This document shows, piece after piece, positions 43,208 through 54,170 of a DNA stretch of 64,000 nt. The stretch comes from Pyrenophora tritici-repentis (Eukaryota; Ascomycota; Dothideomycetes; Pleosporales; Pleosporaceae): NCBI RefSeq assembly GCF_003171515.1, contig NC_089398.1, forward strand, positions 1,426,001 through 1,490,000, given 5' to 3'. A model generated the notes under the pieces. That model saw only the letters and a list, made by a program, of their open reading frames with translations, had not been told where the DNA came from and made no database searches. Position numbers and translations under genes: made by a program. Position 1 is the stretch's first letter. The number at the start of each line of letters is the position of its first letter.

Positions 43208-44339
43208 CTAAGTAAGCAAAGCTGGCTGGGTGGTGACACTGACGTTGAAACAATGTTCATCACCCTCCTCACACTCCCTCTCGCCCTCTCCATCCTGAAG
43301 CACCACGACATCCTCATCCTCCTGCTGCTCAGAGCGGGCCTTGTTTCCTATGGCCGGATGCCCGGTCCAGCCGTTACATTTCTCGAAAAACATGTGTTCG
43401 TATTCCCTAATGGAGACCCTCTTGCCTGGCCTCCCGTCCCAACCGTTACATTGCAAGGCAAGCAGTTGGCGGAATCCGTCGGGGGTGATGAATTTCATAA
43501 AGTACGGCTCCTCCTGGAAGAACTCCTGGGAGGAGTCCTTGGAGGAGATACAGGAAGGGAGCGTGATAGTTGGGTGGGCGCTGTCTGGGATGTCCGGGCG
43601 CCCATTCCAGCCGTTACAATTCAAGGCAAGTATTTTGGAGTATTCCGCATCAGTGCCCCACGGGCCTGTGTAACCACCCCAGTTGGGACATTTCTTGTGA
43701 AGCGTTTGACGCCATTTATCGGGGGTGTCCATGTCGACCCAGAACAATCGCTCGTTCGCGGGGATATTCATTTGACGGGGAGCGATCTTGGCAGCAGAGT
43801 TGGTGATGGCTTTTTTTACTGAACCCCAACCCCAGTTGTGTCTTGCCCCGTTCATTAGGCGGACGTATTCCTCCGGGGTGTCAATGCTGAGCCAGTACTT
43901 GGAGTCGTCGACGGGATTGACGAGTTGGCGGCGAGCGACCTTGGGATCGATCTTGGCGACATAGTCTGCGACGGCTTTGGAGAGGGTGATCTTTGCGCCA
44001 GGGTTGGCATTATAGTCGGCGATGGCTTTGATGACGTCTTTGCGGACCTCACTGGGCATGGCGTCAAGTTCCTCTTCCTCGATGTGGGGCTTGTGTTTCT
44101 TTTTGTCTTTTTTGTTGTCTTTACCAAAATTGTCATCGACGGCTAATAGGGCTGTTAGATCGGGTATTTGATTTTAAAAAATACTTTGGAAATTTTAAGA
44201 TAAAAAATGGAGGGAGAGGATGGGATAGGATACGGAGGGAAGGAAGCTTACTGCATTGGAAAGGTATCTTGAAGCAATCAGCGGCGAGAACTTCGATGGT
44301 AAAGGTTACCACGAGGAGGGCGATGACAATGAACTTCAT
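43208..44339 (-). CDS. Secreted CNGWxG-repeat protein (candidate effector or wall protein)
   Basis: 340 residues from exons 44252-44339 and 43208-44142, with a 109 bp GT-AG intron. The first 19 residues are a clear signal peptide (M-K-F-I-V-I-A-L-L-V-V-T-F-T-I-E-V-L-A). A lysine-rich stretch and E-E-E-E follow. Then about five related units occur: residues 110-138 (W-L-S-I-D-T-P-E-E-Y...N-W-G-W-G), 161-193 (W-V-D-M-D-T-P-D-K-W...K-K-C-P-N-W-G-G), 195-214 (L-N-C-N-G-W-N-G-R-P), 240-270 (F-M-K-F-I-T-P-D-G-F...L-Q-C-N-G-W-D-G-R-P) and 273-296 (E-K-C-N-G-W-T-G-H-P). The unit ends in C-x-x-W-x-G. I do not recognise the family. A TATA box lies about 140 bases upstream of the ATG. Secretion plus tandem C/W repeats suggest an extracellular or wall role; this is inference. 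Confidence 0.78.
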
Positions 44340-44813
44340 TTTGAAGTCTTAGTGGTGGGGGTGACGGTAGTGGTGGTGGTAAGTCTTTTTGTTGCGGTGT
44401 GAAGTGATATACTAGAATAGTGTAGTAGGCAAGCAGACTCTGAGTTGAGATCTTTAGAGAGGGGACAGATAGGGAGTTTTATATGAATAGGTAGTTGGTA
44501 GCTGCGCTGGCCTGTGTTAAGTTTCCGTGGATAGGGTTGTAGGAAGCGTATAGTAGTGTAGGTGGATCCTAGGCACCATATAGGAGAAGTATGGTTCATT
44601 GTGTGGGGATGTGGATATCTGCTCGCACCGCTTCATTTCGGTCCATGTATTTCTGTTTGCTTGATTCATTAAGAGATATATAATTTATTGATGAGAACAT
44701 TTAAAATGTCCTTCCATGGTTCCATTATCATGAGACCCTAGAAAGTGCGTGCAAGGACACAAAGCCCTTGGAAAATGACAATTTAACCCAACAAACAATA
44801 ATACAGTCATGTA
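44340..44813. other. Intergenic; leader of the secreted gene
   Basis: About 470 bases; the proximal half is the leader and promoter of the secreted repeat protein, with a CACCAC-rich stretch next to its start. No gene. Confidence 0.4.
44477..44483 (-). promoter_or_regulatory. TATA box of the secreted repeat protein gene
   Basis: On the minus strand this reads TATAAAA, about 140 bases upstream of the ATG at 44339. Confidence 0.4.
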
Positions 44814-46280
44814 TTACAACATCGGCCTCTCAGAACTAGGCTCCAAGCCCTTGTTGAACTTGGTCTCAATCCTCTCCTTGCCCTTTTTCATATACGCATC
44901 CACCTCCTCATCCTTAATCTGGGTCAGCCCCGCTTTAACATCCATATCGCTCCTCTCCAGCGTCTTCGCCTTGATATACACGCCATTACTAACCAACCCC
45001 TTCCCTTCGACAACATCCTTGCAGAACTTTGCATACTCCTCGTAATGTACGTCACCCCCTGGCAAACCATCGAGCAACATGGCGAAACAATGAGGCATGG
45101 CTTCAAAATCGCGCCAGACAACCGTAATACCCTGTGCGACTACCCGTTGAGCCAGCACAGCATCCTCATCACGTAGCATCTCCTCACCGACAGAGAAGAA
45201 AAGAGGTGGACTGTTTGACCAGTCTTTCGCAGCGAGAGGCGAAACAAGCGGATGCATCAATGCACTGCCTTCGCAGTAGAAATCCGCGCGGGGCGGGTTC
45301 GCAGGCCAGGCGTCATCTTTAGGTATCTCGCGCTTGTCGACTTGGCTGGGTGGGGGTAGGTAATCGTATTTGGTGCCCGATTCTATGGATGGGAGGGAGC
45401 GCGTAATGTCGAGCCAGGGAGATGCCATGGCTACGCCGGCGGGTAAGGGGATTTCTACGTCTTTGCCGTGGAAGCGGACGGTTGGTGTTTGGCCTGCAGG
45501 GGCGCTGCGGTGGATCTGTAGGAGCAATTGGAGGAGTGCGGTGCAGCATGTTCCTCCGGCAGAGTCGCCGCCAAAGACGATTTCGTTTGCTGGGACAGGG
45601 TCGTGGACTGCGCCTGGGGGCGGGGAGAGCAGACTGAGGTATGCGGTGAAGCAATCGAGTAGTGCAGAGGGAAAAGGGCCCTGAGGCGAGAGCCGGTAGC
45701 GTACGTTGAACACACGACCTCCTGTTTCCTTTGATACTCTGCCAGTCAACGGTCGGCATGTTGCTGGGTCCATGAGATACATTGCGCCGCCGTGGAAGTA
45801 GAGTACAGTAACCTTGCTCTTTGTCTCCTTCATGAGGTTCTTGTACTTGTCTTCCTCGTTCATACCTGCAGGCTCAGGCTCATCGTCCTTTACATCTGCA
45901 TGGTACCCGTTCCATTCCGCCTCCAGTGGCCGTTGCTCAGGTTTCATCCACTGCTCTTCTCCCGTGCCCATGTCTTCGATGGCCTTGAACATCATTTGCC
46001 GCACGTCATCTTCCCCTGGTACATCTAGTTTGACTTTGCTAACCCAAATTTTTCCTTTGACACCAGGGTCTTTGCACGTCATGCGCTGGATCTTTGCGAC
46101 TGGCGTGGGCGAAGACTTGGACCCCATCATATCGCGAAGGAGGTTGACAGTGATTTCCGTCTTGAGATCCCATTTAGACGCCGTAGACGACATGGATAGA
46201 GAGTGCCATAGTGCTGTCTTCAGTAGCAACGGCGTTTTCGGAAGCAGGAACTTCGCGATACCGGCTGGTGATGAGTCCAT
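44814..46280 (-). CDS. Alpha/beta-hydrolase, HSL (hormone-sensitive lipase) family esterase
   Basis: 488 residues in one exon. The oxyanion-hole motif H-G-G at residues 163-165 (Y-F-H-G-G-A-M-Y) and the nucleophile elbow G-G-D-S-A-G-G with Ser240 identify the family. The acid is likely the Asp in G-E-E-M-L-R-D-E-D and the base His in M-P-H-C-F-A-M. Such enzymes hydrolyse short- to medium-chain esters and often act on secondary metabolites or steryl esters. The N-terminal 90 residues contain a hydrophobic segment (F-L-L-P-K-T-P-L-L-L) and may anchor it to a membrane or act as lid. The open frame begins at a GTG 51 bases upstream; I chose the ATG at 46278-46280. Substrate unknown. Confidence 0.85.
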   Translation of the reverse strand: MDSSPAGIAKFLLPKTPLLLKTALWHSLSMSSTASKWDLKTEITVNLLRDMMGSKSSPTPVAKIQRMTCKDPGVKGKIWVSKVKLDVPGEDDVRQMMFKAIEDMGTGEEQWMKPEQRPLEAEWNGYHADVKDDEPEPAGMNEEDKYKNLMKETKSKVTVLYFHGGAMYLMDPATCRPLTGRVSKETGGRVFNVRYRLSPQGPFPSALLDCFTAYLSLLSPPPGAVHDPVPANEIVFGGDSAGGTCCTALLQLLLQIHRSAPAGQTPTVRFHGKDVEIPLPAGVAMASPWLDITRSLPSIESGTKYDYLPPPSQVDKREIPKDDAWPANPPRADFYCEGSALMHPLVSPLAAKDWSNSPPLFFSVGEEMLRDEDAVLAQRVVAQGITVVWRDFEAMPHCFAMLLDGLPGGDVHYEEYAKFCKDVVEGKGLVSNGVYIKAKTLERSDMDVKAGLTQIKDEEVDAYMKKGKERIETKFNKGLEPSSERPML

Positions 46281-46978
46281 CTTGCGCGGTGTCGGGGATG
46301 CGATATCTAGAACGCGGAAAGATACAGGCACAAGAAAAGCACTCGATGGGGTATGAAATGTACAGAATTCAACAGTCTACAGTACTATTCATAAGAAAGG
46401 GAGGCTGTTGGTTTAGTGGCAAACGGGGGTTAGTCTTCGACGCGGCATGGAGCGATGCCTCGGCTCGTTATCGCCGCGAGTCAGTCGCTAGCGCTGGATA
46501 TATATACGGTCTATACGCTACGAAGTGACGCCGTCATGTGCTGTAGCTGTAGCAAGTTAGACAAAGACGACGTCCCTTGCTCATAAGACTTTGTCAGAGC
46601 TTATTCTCAAAAGAAAGTACGTTTTCCAACTTGATGCCCACCACTCCCATCGCAAGACACGAAACATTCGCAGAGCAACTACAGAGAAGCGGGCAGCAGT
46701 TTGGAATTGCATAATGAAGAAGAATAATGTTCATTTACCAGGCTTACGAATATTGGAAATGTGCCTCTTTCCAGTGGTATCTTTGCCATTACCAAACGCC
46801 TATTCGCCCATCCTCTCTTGATAACAAAACGCAGCGATTTCGTTCAGATTACCCCACCAAGTTATGATGATATCGTCGAAGACGATACTGAAGAAGAGGG
46901 ACCGTTGTAACTCGTCAGCTCGGGGTACTCGTCGATCCCGATGCTACTACGGTCAACAGAAGACTGTGTTGTTGCCTT
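46281..46978. other. Intergenic
   Basis: About 700 bases between the esterase start and the cyclin stop. No gene supported. Confidence 0.4.
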
Positions 46979-48031
46979 CTAGCCATCCAGTTCACCCTCT
47001 TCGCTGCCTCTTTCAGTCGCATTACCCTCGACAGTGCCATTAGCAGGAGGCTGTGTTTGAATTGTCATTTGAACGCCTTCCATGCTCCGGGGTGTGTCTT
47101 CGTCAATGCCGTCTTCAGGCGTCCTAAGCCCGGCGTACATATTAGGCTCTCCGTCTTTGTCAGGCGATTTCTCGTACAAGTCTGCCATTAGATTGCATGC
47201 TTTCCTGATATCGCGCAGTTTGACGTGCTGGATCTCCCACCACGGCATTCCATCATCATCTTCTAGTTGAACTTCGGCCATGCGCGCGCCATAGTATAGA
47301 GATGCCGCGGCGATGGTCCGTGATGTGTATAGTAAGCACATCTGTGTATTTGTTGAATCGGATAGGAAAGCCCACGCCGAGTTTCGCAGCTTCTTGTTAT
47401 GCTCCACACCGTAGTACTTCATCATGTCGTACATGGTTTTGTATGGTGATTCGACGTTTAGGTCGAAGGTTATGGCCTCTAGCAGAACATCCTCACTGTA
47501 CAAGATGGTATCTCGCCATTTCCAGAAGTCTTTTGTTTGCTCGTCGACAAGCTTGTTCGGGTCTTTGACTGCGACTCGTACACAGGATACGACGAGCTCT
47601 TTCATTTTGCGGCAGTTTTCTTCAACTTTGGTAGCAAGGAATAGCGCAGTTGCGGCAATTTGCTGCAATAGTCAGAAATGTACACATGATATTCTCTCGG
47701 TTGCAGGTAGCCTCACGTATTGGTGTAGTGGCTTGTATCCCGGTCGGGCCTTCAAGCTCGCGCGCATCAGATAGCGGTTAAAAAAGACAGCCGCCGTGCT
47801 GAGCGTCGTTTGTGGCAGCTTGAGCATCATCCCGACCTGCAAGATAAAGTTGACACCCTTTCGCCGTAATGTCCTTTCTTCTTCCGCGGGCATCCCGTCG
47901 GTTATGGATGGGGCTAGCAGCAGTTCCTCCTCGGTGAATATCCACTGCATTTCGGCTTCGACGACAGCTGGCGGCGGCGGCCTGGGAGGTTCGCGCTGAG
48001 GTGGCATTGCGCTGGTAGTAGGTGACACCAT
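46979..48031 (-). CDS. Cyclin T/K-type (P-TEFb cyclin, Pch1-like)
   Basis: 332 residues from exons 47717-48031 and 46979-47662, with a 54 bp GT-AG intron after H-Q-Y. The first cyclin box opens with W-I-F-T-E-E-E-L and E-E-R-T-L-R-R-K-G-V-N-F-I-L-Q-V-G-M-M-L-K-L-P-Q-T-T. It continues A-A-V-F-F-N-R-Y-L-M-R and, across the intron, Q-I-A-A-T-A-L-F-L-A-T-K-V-E-E-N. The second box includes E-D-V-L-L-E-A-I-T-F-D-L-N-V and A-A-A-S-L-Y-Y-G. This pattern matches transcriptional cyclins that pair with Cdk9 or related kinases to phosphorylate the RNA polymerase II tail. The C-terminal 60 residues are acidic and disordered. Pch1 against Ctk2 or cyclin L cannot be settled with certainty here. Confidence 0.85.
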
Positions 48032-48811
48032 CACCAAAGGCTTGTAACACTTATGTCGTTGTGGATTAATGTGGAATGTGGATGCGACGGCGGTACTGCG
48101 ATGCGGCCAGTCGCTATCTGATAATGTAGACGAGAGATTCTAGATATATACGTGACTGCGGCAAGCGATATGATGTTGAAAGTGCGGAAAGTCGATTAGA
48201 GAAGGCAGATTGCTGGCAACAGCAAAGCTATTGTTAGTGAAGGAACGGCTATGGAAAGCTCAAGTGCCAACGGCTCTCTTCCGCGGCGAAGACAGGGATT
48301 ATTGCCAAGACAACCATTCACAACTCAGCAAGCCACAGTGGCTGATTTTCTGCATCACGTGTAATTCATACTGTGGCTTTTGTATCCTTGCCTACGTAGC
48401 GATGGCATGTATGATCAACGTGCTTTCCTGCCCGAAAGAACATCAAGACGAGTTTCACGGCGTGCAATCATTGCCGCATCTCCTCCGGAAGCATGTATGC
48501 TATCAAATCACGTGGGCACGAAACGGTGAGCACGTTTCAAACAAAACTAAGTAAACAGCGTCTCGAACCATGTCAGGGCAGTGGAGCGTGTCAATTAGGG
48601 CTCAGGATATGCTTGTGTTAAAAGATGCATTGTACCCCGCCCCGGTTATGCAACCCCGAGAACGCCGGTGAACATTTTCCAATCGTGGTGTAACAGCCCA
48701 CGGATACAACTAATATTACATAGGGGAACAACAATGTGACCAACTTGATGGTGTGTACCACAGACCAGTGTTTCCAACATGACGCACCGCGCACCGCTGG
48801 ATACGGAAAAT
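48032..48811. other. Intergenic
   Basis: About 780 bases, between the cyclin gene start and the GDT1 stop. A 114-codon frame (48210) begins at TTG and has no domain. Nothing supported. Confidence 0.4.
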
Positions 48812-50459
48812 CTACCCGAGATAGAAAGCTTCGAACAGATAGATGATGCCGAAGATGAGGAAAGCGATTGCGCCGCCAAGAGTGACTGTGCTAAGTTAGC
48901 ATTGGACCTCGTAAGAGAGAATTGTCATTCTTACCATTGCGCATACTGATTCGTCCGGCAATGGCACGGCCGCCAATGACTGCACCAGCAGTGCATATAC
49001 CGTGACCTACTACAGCACCAGCAGTGACATACCAGTAGTCGGAGCCCGCGGCCATGGCAACAGTCGCAATTTGACTGCGGTCACCCCACTCTCCGAGGAA
49101 AGTCATGACAAACGTCTGTACCCAAGCAGGGCTGAGAAGTAGAGAAAAAAGATTGTTTACAGCACCCATTGTGCTAGTCAGAGAGCCTCTGTGTGGTGAT
49201 GGGGCTCGGTCGGGTGAGGTAGAAGGGCTTCGTGCAGGGGCGGGAAGTCGCGAGTTTGATCGTGAGCCGCGGCCGGACTCGAGGGCGTAGGGAGAAACGG
49301 AGGCCTTGCGGCGACCTTGGCGGCGTGCGAGCTGTTCCTTCTCTTCGAGTTCCTGCTCAACTTCTCGCATCTCTTCTCCAACGCCATCTTCCGGGCTCAT
49401 GTCGAGACCCTCCCTTATGAGCTTGACACCGAATACGAGGAACAGGGCGGCGGCGGCAAAGTGGGTGAAACGCTCCGAGAGAAGGGCGGGAACGGCGTGG
49501 CCCATCATGGCAGAAAGAACCGTCATGACAACCAGAGCGGAGAAGGCGGCAGAGAAGACAAGGAGTCGTGGGTGTCGCATAGCCATGAGCGCAGCAACGA
49601 GGAACGTCTTGTCTCCGATCTCCGAGAAGATGATCATTGTAAAGGCCAGGACGAAGGAGTGGAACGGCTGTACGGGACCGGTGTCAGCACCGCCGGGTGT
49701 TGAAATGGGCGTCTTTGGAGGAAGCGTCTGGTCCAAGGGATCTTTGGTGACCGAGTCGGGAACAGGATGGGGAATGTCATGCGGAGAGTCGGGAAGATCT
49801 GTAGGTTTCTATACTCGCGTTAGTTCCAAATTCATTATTATTATGGTGTTGTAACCCACCTCTAGGCCGCCGGCGCCGGGTGCACGAGTGGCAGTTGATG
49901 TAGCTTCGGCATCTCCCTTCAGGTGTTTCTGATCGGCAGGGTGCGGAGGTGCCTCTTTTGGCGACTCGGGAACCTGCTCCATCTTCGAACCAGTCTTGTC
50001 CTCATGCGCCAGGCGTTCCTTGTCCTTTGCCGACACACCGCCTTCGGTGCCTGTCTTGCCTGTTGCCAGTTTCCGGCCCGGGTCCTGCATCACACTCTTG
50101 TCTCCATCCAAGACCTTGTCCACCAAGACCGACTCAGGAGAGGCCTTGGGCTTCTTGGGGGATCCAAGATCCTCGACAACGTTGGGGGCCTTCTCGTGGG
50201 CTTTGGGCGTATCGTCGACGTATGGGCCGGCATGCGGCTTGCCGTCTAAACCATCAACCGGAGCATCCTTGGTGCCTTTTGTGCCAGGCGTGGCCTCGGC
50301 GACGATGGCAGCTTGTGTGTAAGCAGGAAGTGCGACAGGCAATGCAGCTCGTGCGACCCGCTTGTCGTTCAGTGTCTCTCCTGCAACAGATGTGGCAAGA
50401 ACTCGTAGTGAGGGTAAGAGGAGGAGCAAAGTGTGCGTCCGTGATTGTCGTAGTCTCAT
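48812..50459 (-). CDS. GDT1: GDT1/TMEM165-family Golgi cation transporter with long N-terminal extension
   Basis: 515 residues from exons 49860-50459, 48935-49808 and 48812-48885; introns 51 and 49 bp, GT-AG. The family imports Mn2+/Ca2+ into the Golgi in exchange for protons and supports glycosylation. Both signature motifs are present: F-S-E-I-G-D-K-T-F in the first half and L-G-E-W-G-D-R-S-Q in the second. Each lies in a three-helix repeat, with a charged cytosolic loop between them (E-L-E-E-K-E-Q-L-A-R-R-Q). The last exon supplies the final helix (A-I-A-F-L-I-F-G-I-I-Y-L-F). Exon 1 adds a signal-like start (L-L-L-L-L-P-S-L-R-V-L) and about 180 residues of K/E/P/G-rich low complexity, which yeast Gdt1 lacks. 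Confidence 0.9.
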
Positions 50460-51141
50460 CTTGAGGACGGTCGCGATGTGTGATGCGAAATGGGGTAATT
50501 GGATGCCAGGAACCGTCAGCGATGAATTCGAGCGTCGTAGAACAATGGTACGTGGAGGGAATGACGAGAATGGAAGAAGCTGGCGCAAAGAAAGTGTGGC
50601 GAAGCTTAAAAGTACGGGGTCGTAAGAGGTTCACGCTTGAGTTCAAACGTAGCCAGTTGATGACTACTGAGATACGTGCAAGGGGTGTCTCCTGCAGACA
50701 TGCACGTATTATATTTAGAATACACACGCAATCACAAAGGCACTAGTTAAAGGGGGCTTTCTTCTGGAATGAAAGCCTGTGGGGAAGTGACGGCGGAAAC
50801 AACCATTGCATGCCGTAGTCCCGTCTCGCGTCTTGTCTGAAGCCCTCAACGTCCGTATGCACGCGCACGTCTCCGCCGGACAGAGGCCCCAGGCCCCAGG
50901 CCCCAGGCGCCTTCTCCGTGCCGCTGGCTGAGCCGCTGACATCTGGAGGCCCATGTCCAGGCCACGATTCACGTGAGCACCCGTCGAGCGCACGGCTTAG
51001 TCAGCCATAGTCGCGGTAACTACATGCCGAGCACATGTAAACAACGGCGCGACACCTTCACGGTTCACACCAACTTTACAACGAATCTACGTCGCATGAG
51101 CCGCTAGTCGAAACAACAACGCGCTTTTGCACACACTCACC
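50460..51141. promoter_or_regulatory. Divergent promoter region between GDT1 and the TRF-like gene
   Basis: About 680 bases between two genes transcribed away from each other. It contains a short perfect tandem repeat, AGGCCCC three times at 50884-50904. No gene. Confidence 0.4.
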
Positions 51142-53947
51142 ATGGCTGACCGTAGAGGTGTGCGCTCTGCAAACCGGCGCAAAACACCCACCCCACAACC
51201 ACCCGACAAAGCCACAGCTCCGCAATTGGGACGCGTATCGCGAACACGCACTTTGCGTAGTGCGAGCCGTGAAGTAGAGGACTTGGTCGACGTGCAAAAG
51301 CCCACTCGCCGAGGTGCGCGACAAGGAAGCGTCACGACTGTAACCGAAGAAAGTCAAATTGAGGCACGAACAGCGCGCAGCACAAAGCGCCAACCCGCCA
51401 AAGAGACGTTGGGAGGTTAGTTGCCACTTGAAAGTTCACTGCACTGCCTCCACACCTTGCGCAAAATACTCTAAACACCACTGGCTACGCTATTTCACGG
51501 CTAATCAACTTGCGCCAGACCTCACAATTGTCGAGGAAATGGACACCCAGGTTGCGATAGAAGAGGACGGATATAATGTCGCGCCCGGTACGCCGACGCG
51601 CTCGCAGCCTGAAGATTCCGTGCCCTTCTGCTCGCCAGGTGCCGCCTCCGAGATGTCTGGTACCACTGCCATTTCCTCGTTCAGTATGGTCGAGGCCGAG
51701 TGTTTAGAGTCCAGGTTCATTCTAAAGCACTTGCGCAAGCTATGCGAATCTACCGAAGAGTTCTTGGAGCACATCGCGCCCGCTGAAGGTACAATGCGAG
51801 ACGATCTGGCAAACATACAAGAGATGCAAAAGCCGGGCTCGTACTACGGCGAGGAGTATCTCGACTACGACTTAGAGGTGAACGTGCATCTCAAGCACTT
51901 CAAGAGCGAGGAGCACAGTTATATTCACATCCGAGCACTTCACCGCGCCCTATTTGGCACAAACGAACCTGCAGCTGCATCACAAACCGGCTTGGACCTT
52001 GTCCTATTCCAGGCAAACTTACTGATATTCGCAAAGCAAATGATGCACTCCAATCGAGACGATAAGAGAGTATGGGATGTGCTGCGACAACTGGATAATA
52101 CCTTTCCAGGCCAGTTCATGCACTCACTTGAGCGCGACGCACAACCCACTGCTGTAGGTGAGAGCGCATTACTCAAAGAGACATTTGAACTCGCACTTGA
52201 ACTGCGGACACAGCTAGCAATTCTGGTGCTGCAGAAATCAATGGACAACACTGAATGTAACCCCGACGAGATGGTTAGCGAGATCTTCTTTCGCTCAGAG
52301 TCATCGCAGGCTGTGGACGGTTCTCCAATTCGTGGATGGAACATGTCGGCATTAGGAGGGGACGATTCTCCGTTATCCCAGGAATTTCAAGATCAGGTTG
52401 TGAAACGACTGAATAAGATTCGAGAGTACTTTCCGATGGACGACCCTTCCTCCGAGCGCGGGGAGGTTGTTGATATAGAACGCTTGAGAGCATATTTTCC
52501 ATGGGAGCCAGCCATCCTTCGTTTACTAGAATGGGTGCGTCTACGGCGAAGTGAACTCGACGCTGTCATCGGAAGCCTTGGTGGGTCCATCGCAATCGCA
52601 CGCAATGTCAAGCGGGTATTTGAAGAGCCACATCAGGTCGTCGAGCAAGCTCCAGTCCAACAACAATCACTGCGGAGGAAGCGGAGATCGTTTGGAGGAG
52701 GCAGACGACGAAGCAGCCGTAAATTTAACCCAACCGCTCCCGTGGACCCGACAGTCATGGACAAGTGGGCAGAGAGAGAACGCGACTCTGGGGTGCACTT
52801 AGAAGTAAATGTGCAGGAACAGGGAGAACCCCATGTCCAACCAGCAGTTCATGAAATCGAGGTTGACCAATATATCATGGAAAACCAGCAAGACGACTTC
52901 CAGCCTATACTTGGAGACGATGAAGAGCCAGAAGAACAGCAACTGGAAGAGCAACCATCTGACGAACAGCCACCCGTAGAGCAACAGATTGAAGATGTTG
53001 AAGAACAGGTCGAAGAAGTGGAGGAGCAGATTGAACAGCCCGAGGCGCCAGGTCCCCCACAAACTTCCGCGGCCTTACTCAGAGCGCTGAAAGCCGGATC
53101 AAGACCACAAAAAGAGAACCGCCCTGTATCGATATTCGACAGACAGGCCACTGCGCAGCGCGTCGAGTTTGGCGATGGATTCGATGATACGCAGCCGACG
53201 CCGGGACCATCGAGCATACCCAAAGCAAAAGATCACACTCAGACCTCACCACGCAAACGTCGAAGGCCAATTGATGATTCAGACGACTCAGACGCGGACG
53301 CGTTTGAGACGGAGGACCGTGGTGCCCGTGCTACAGAACGCCGACGACATGCACCCGTAACCAAGAAAGTCCGCATGAATCCTTCATCCTCTGCAGCAGC
53401 ACCACCAAGCCACCAGCCACCCCGACCCACCCCACGCCTCCCGCGAGAACTCGAACAAGCAGAATCCGTCTCCGAACCAGACGCTCCAGAAATGACCGAG
53501 GAGGTACCTTCATCCCTCTACCAAGCCCAAACACAACTCGCAAAAGAAAACCGGCTCCTCGAAATCCCTCAGCGACGAAATGAACGCAAAGCTCGCCAGG
53601 AATGGACAACTGGGGCAGAAGAGGCGTTTTGCGAGTACATGAGGTTGTATCCGGCCAAGTACTCTGCAATTATCAAGTATGATGCAGCACAAGAGCAACC
53701 CATGTTGGAGGGTCGTACGCAGGTCAATCTCAAGGATAAGGCGAGGAATATGGCGATAAACATGATCAAGTAAGTTCATTCTCACTAGCTGGACGAGGAT
53801 GCAGTGCTAACATTGAATAGATCTGGAACGGGACTTATGCCTGGGTTTGAGAATATTGTGCATCCGAATGAAAAGTATGGGAAGGGTTTAGTGGCTAGTG
53901 GGTGGGAGATGAGAGGGGATGGTTCATGGGAGCGAAGAGGAAGATGA
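51142..53947 (+). CDS. TRF/Taz1-like telomere repeat-binding protein (telobox)
   Basis: 883 residues from exons 51142-51415, 51519-53769 and 53821-53947, joined by GT-AG introns of 103 and 51 bp. The N-terminus is basic. Residues about 120-340 form a helical domain with N-L-L-I-F-A-K-Q and L-R-Q-L-D-N-T-F-P-G-Q-F, the pattern of the fungal TRF dimerisation domain. A long acidic E/Q-rich linker with K-R-R-R-P follows. The C-terminus is a single Myb/SANT domain: R-Q-E-W-T-T-G-A-E-E-A-F, then the telobox helix R-T-Q-V-N-L-K-D-K-A-R-N-M near residues 824-836. One TRF domain plus one telobox is the architecture of TRF1/2 and fission yeast Taz1, which coat double-stranded telomeric DNA. The telobox has Ala where most family members have Trp (L-K-D-K-W-R-N). 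Confidence 0.78.
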
Positions 53948-54170
53948 GCCTTTGCATACGACTTCTACGGTGTTCAGAACTTTTGCTTGCGGGATGCTAC
54001 TATCCATGGTGTTTTTGTTGATATTCTTGATACCCATCGCCCTACTGGCGTCATAACTTAGAGCGCGCTCATCTACGGGGTTTGCGTGAATGAACATTTT
54101 CCACCTTTTGCTTCTAATCCACATCCAACTCCTATCTGCCACTCACCGCCAAGTTCCCTCGTCTGTGCGT

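Noticed and set aside
50884..50911. AGGCCCC tandem repeat as a possible regulatory element
   Set aside because: Only three perfect copies plus one imperfect; likely simple-sequence slippage, noted as part of the promoter region only.
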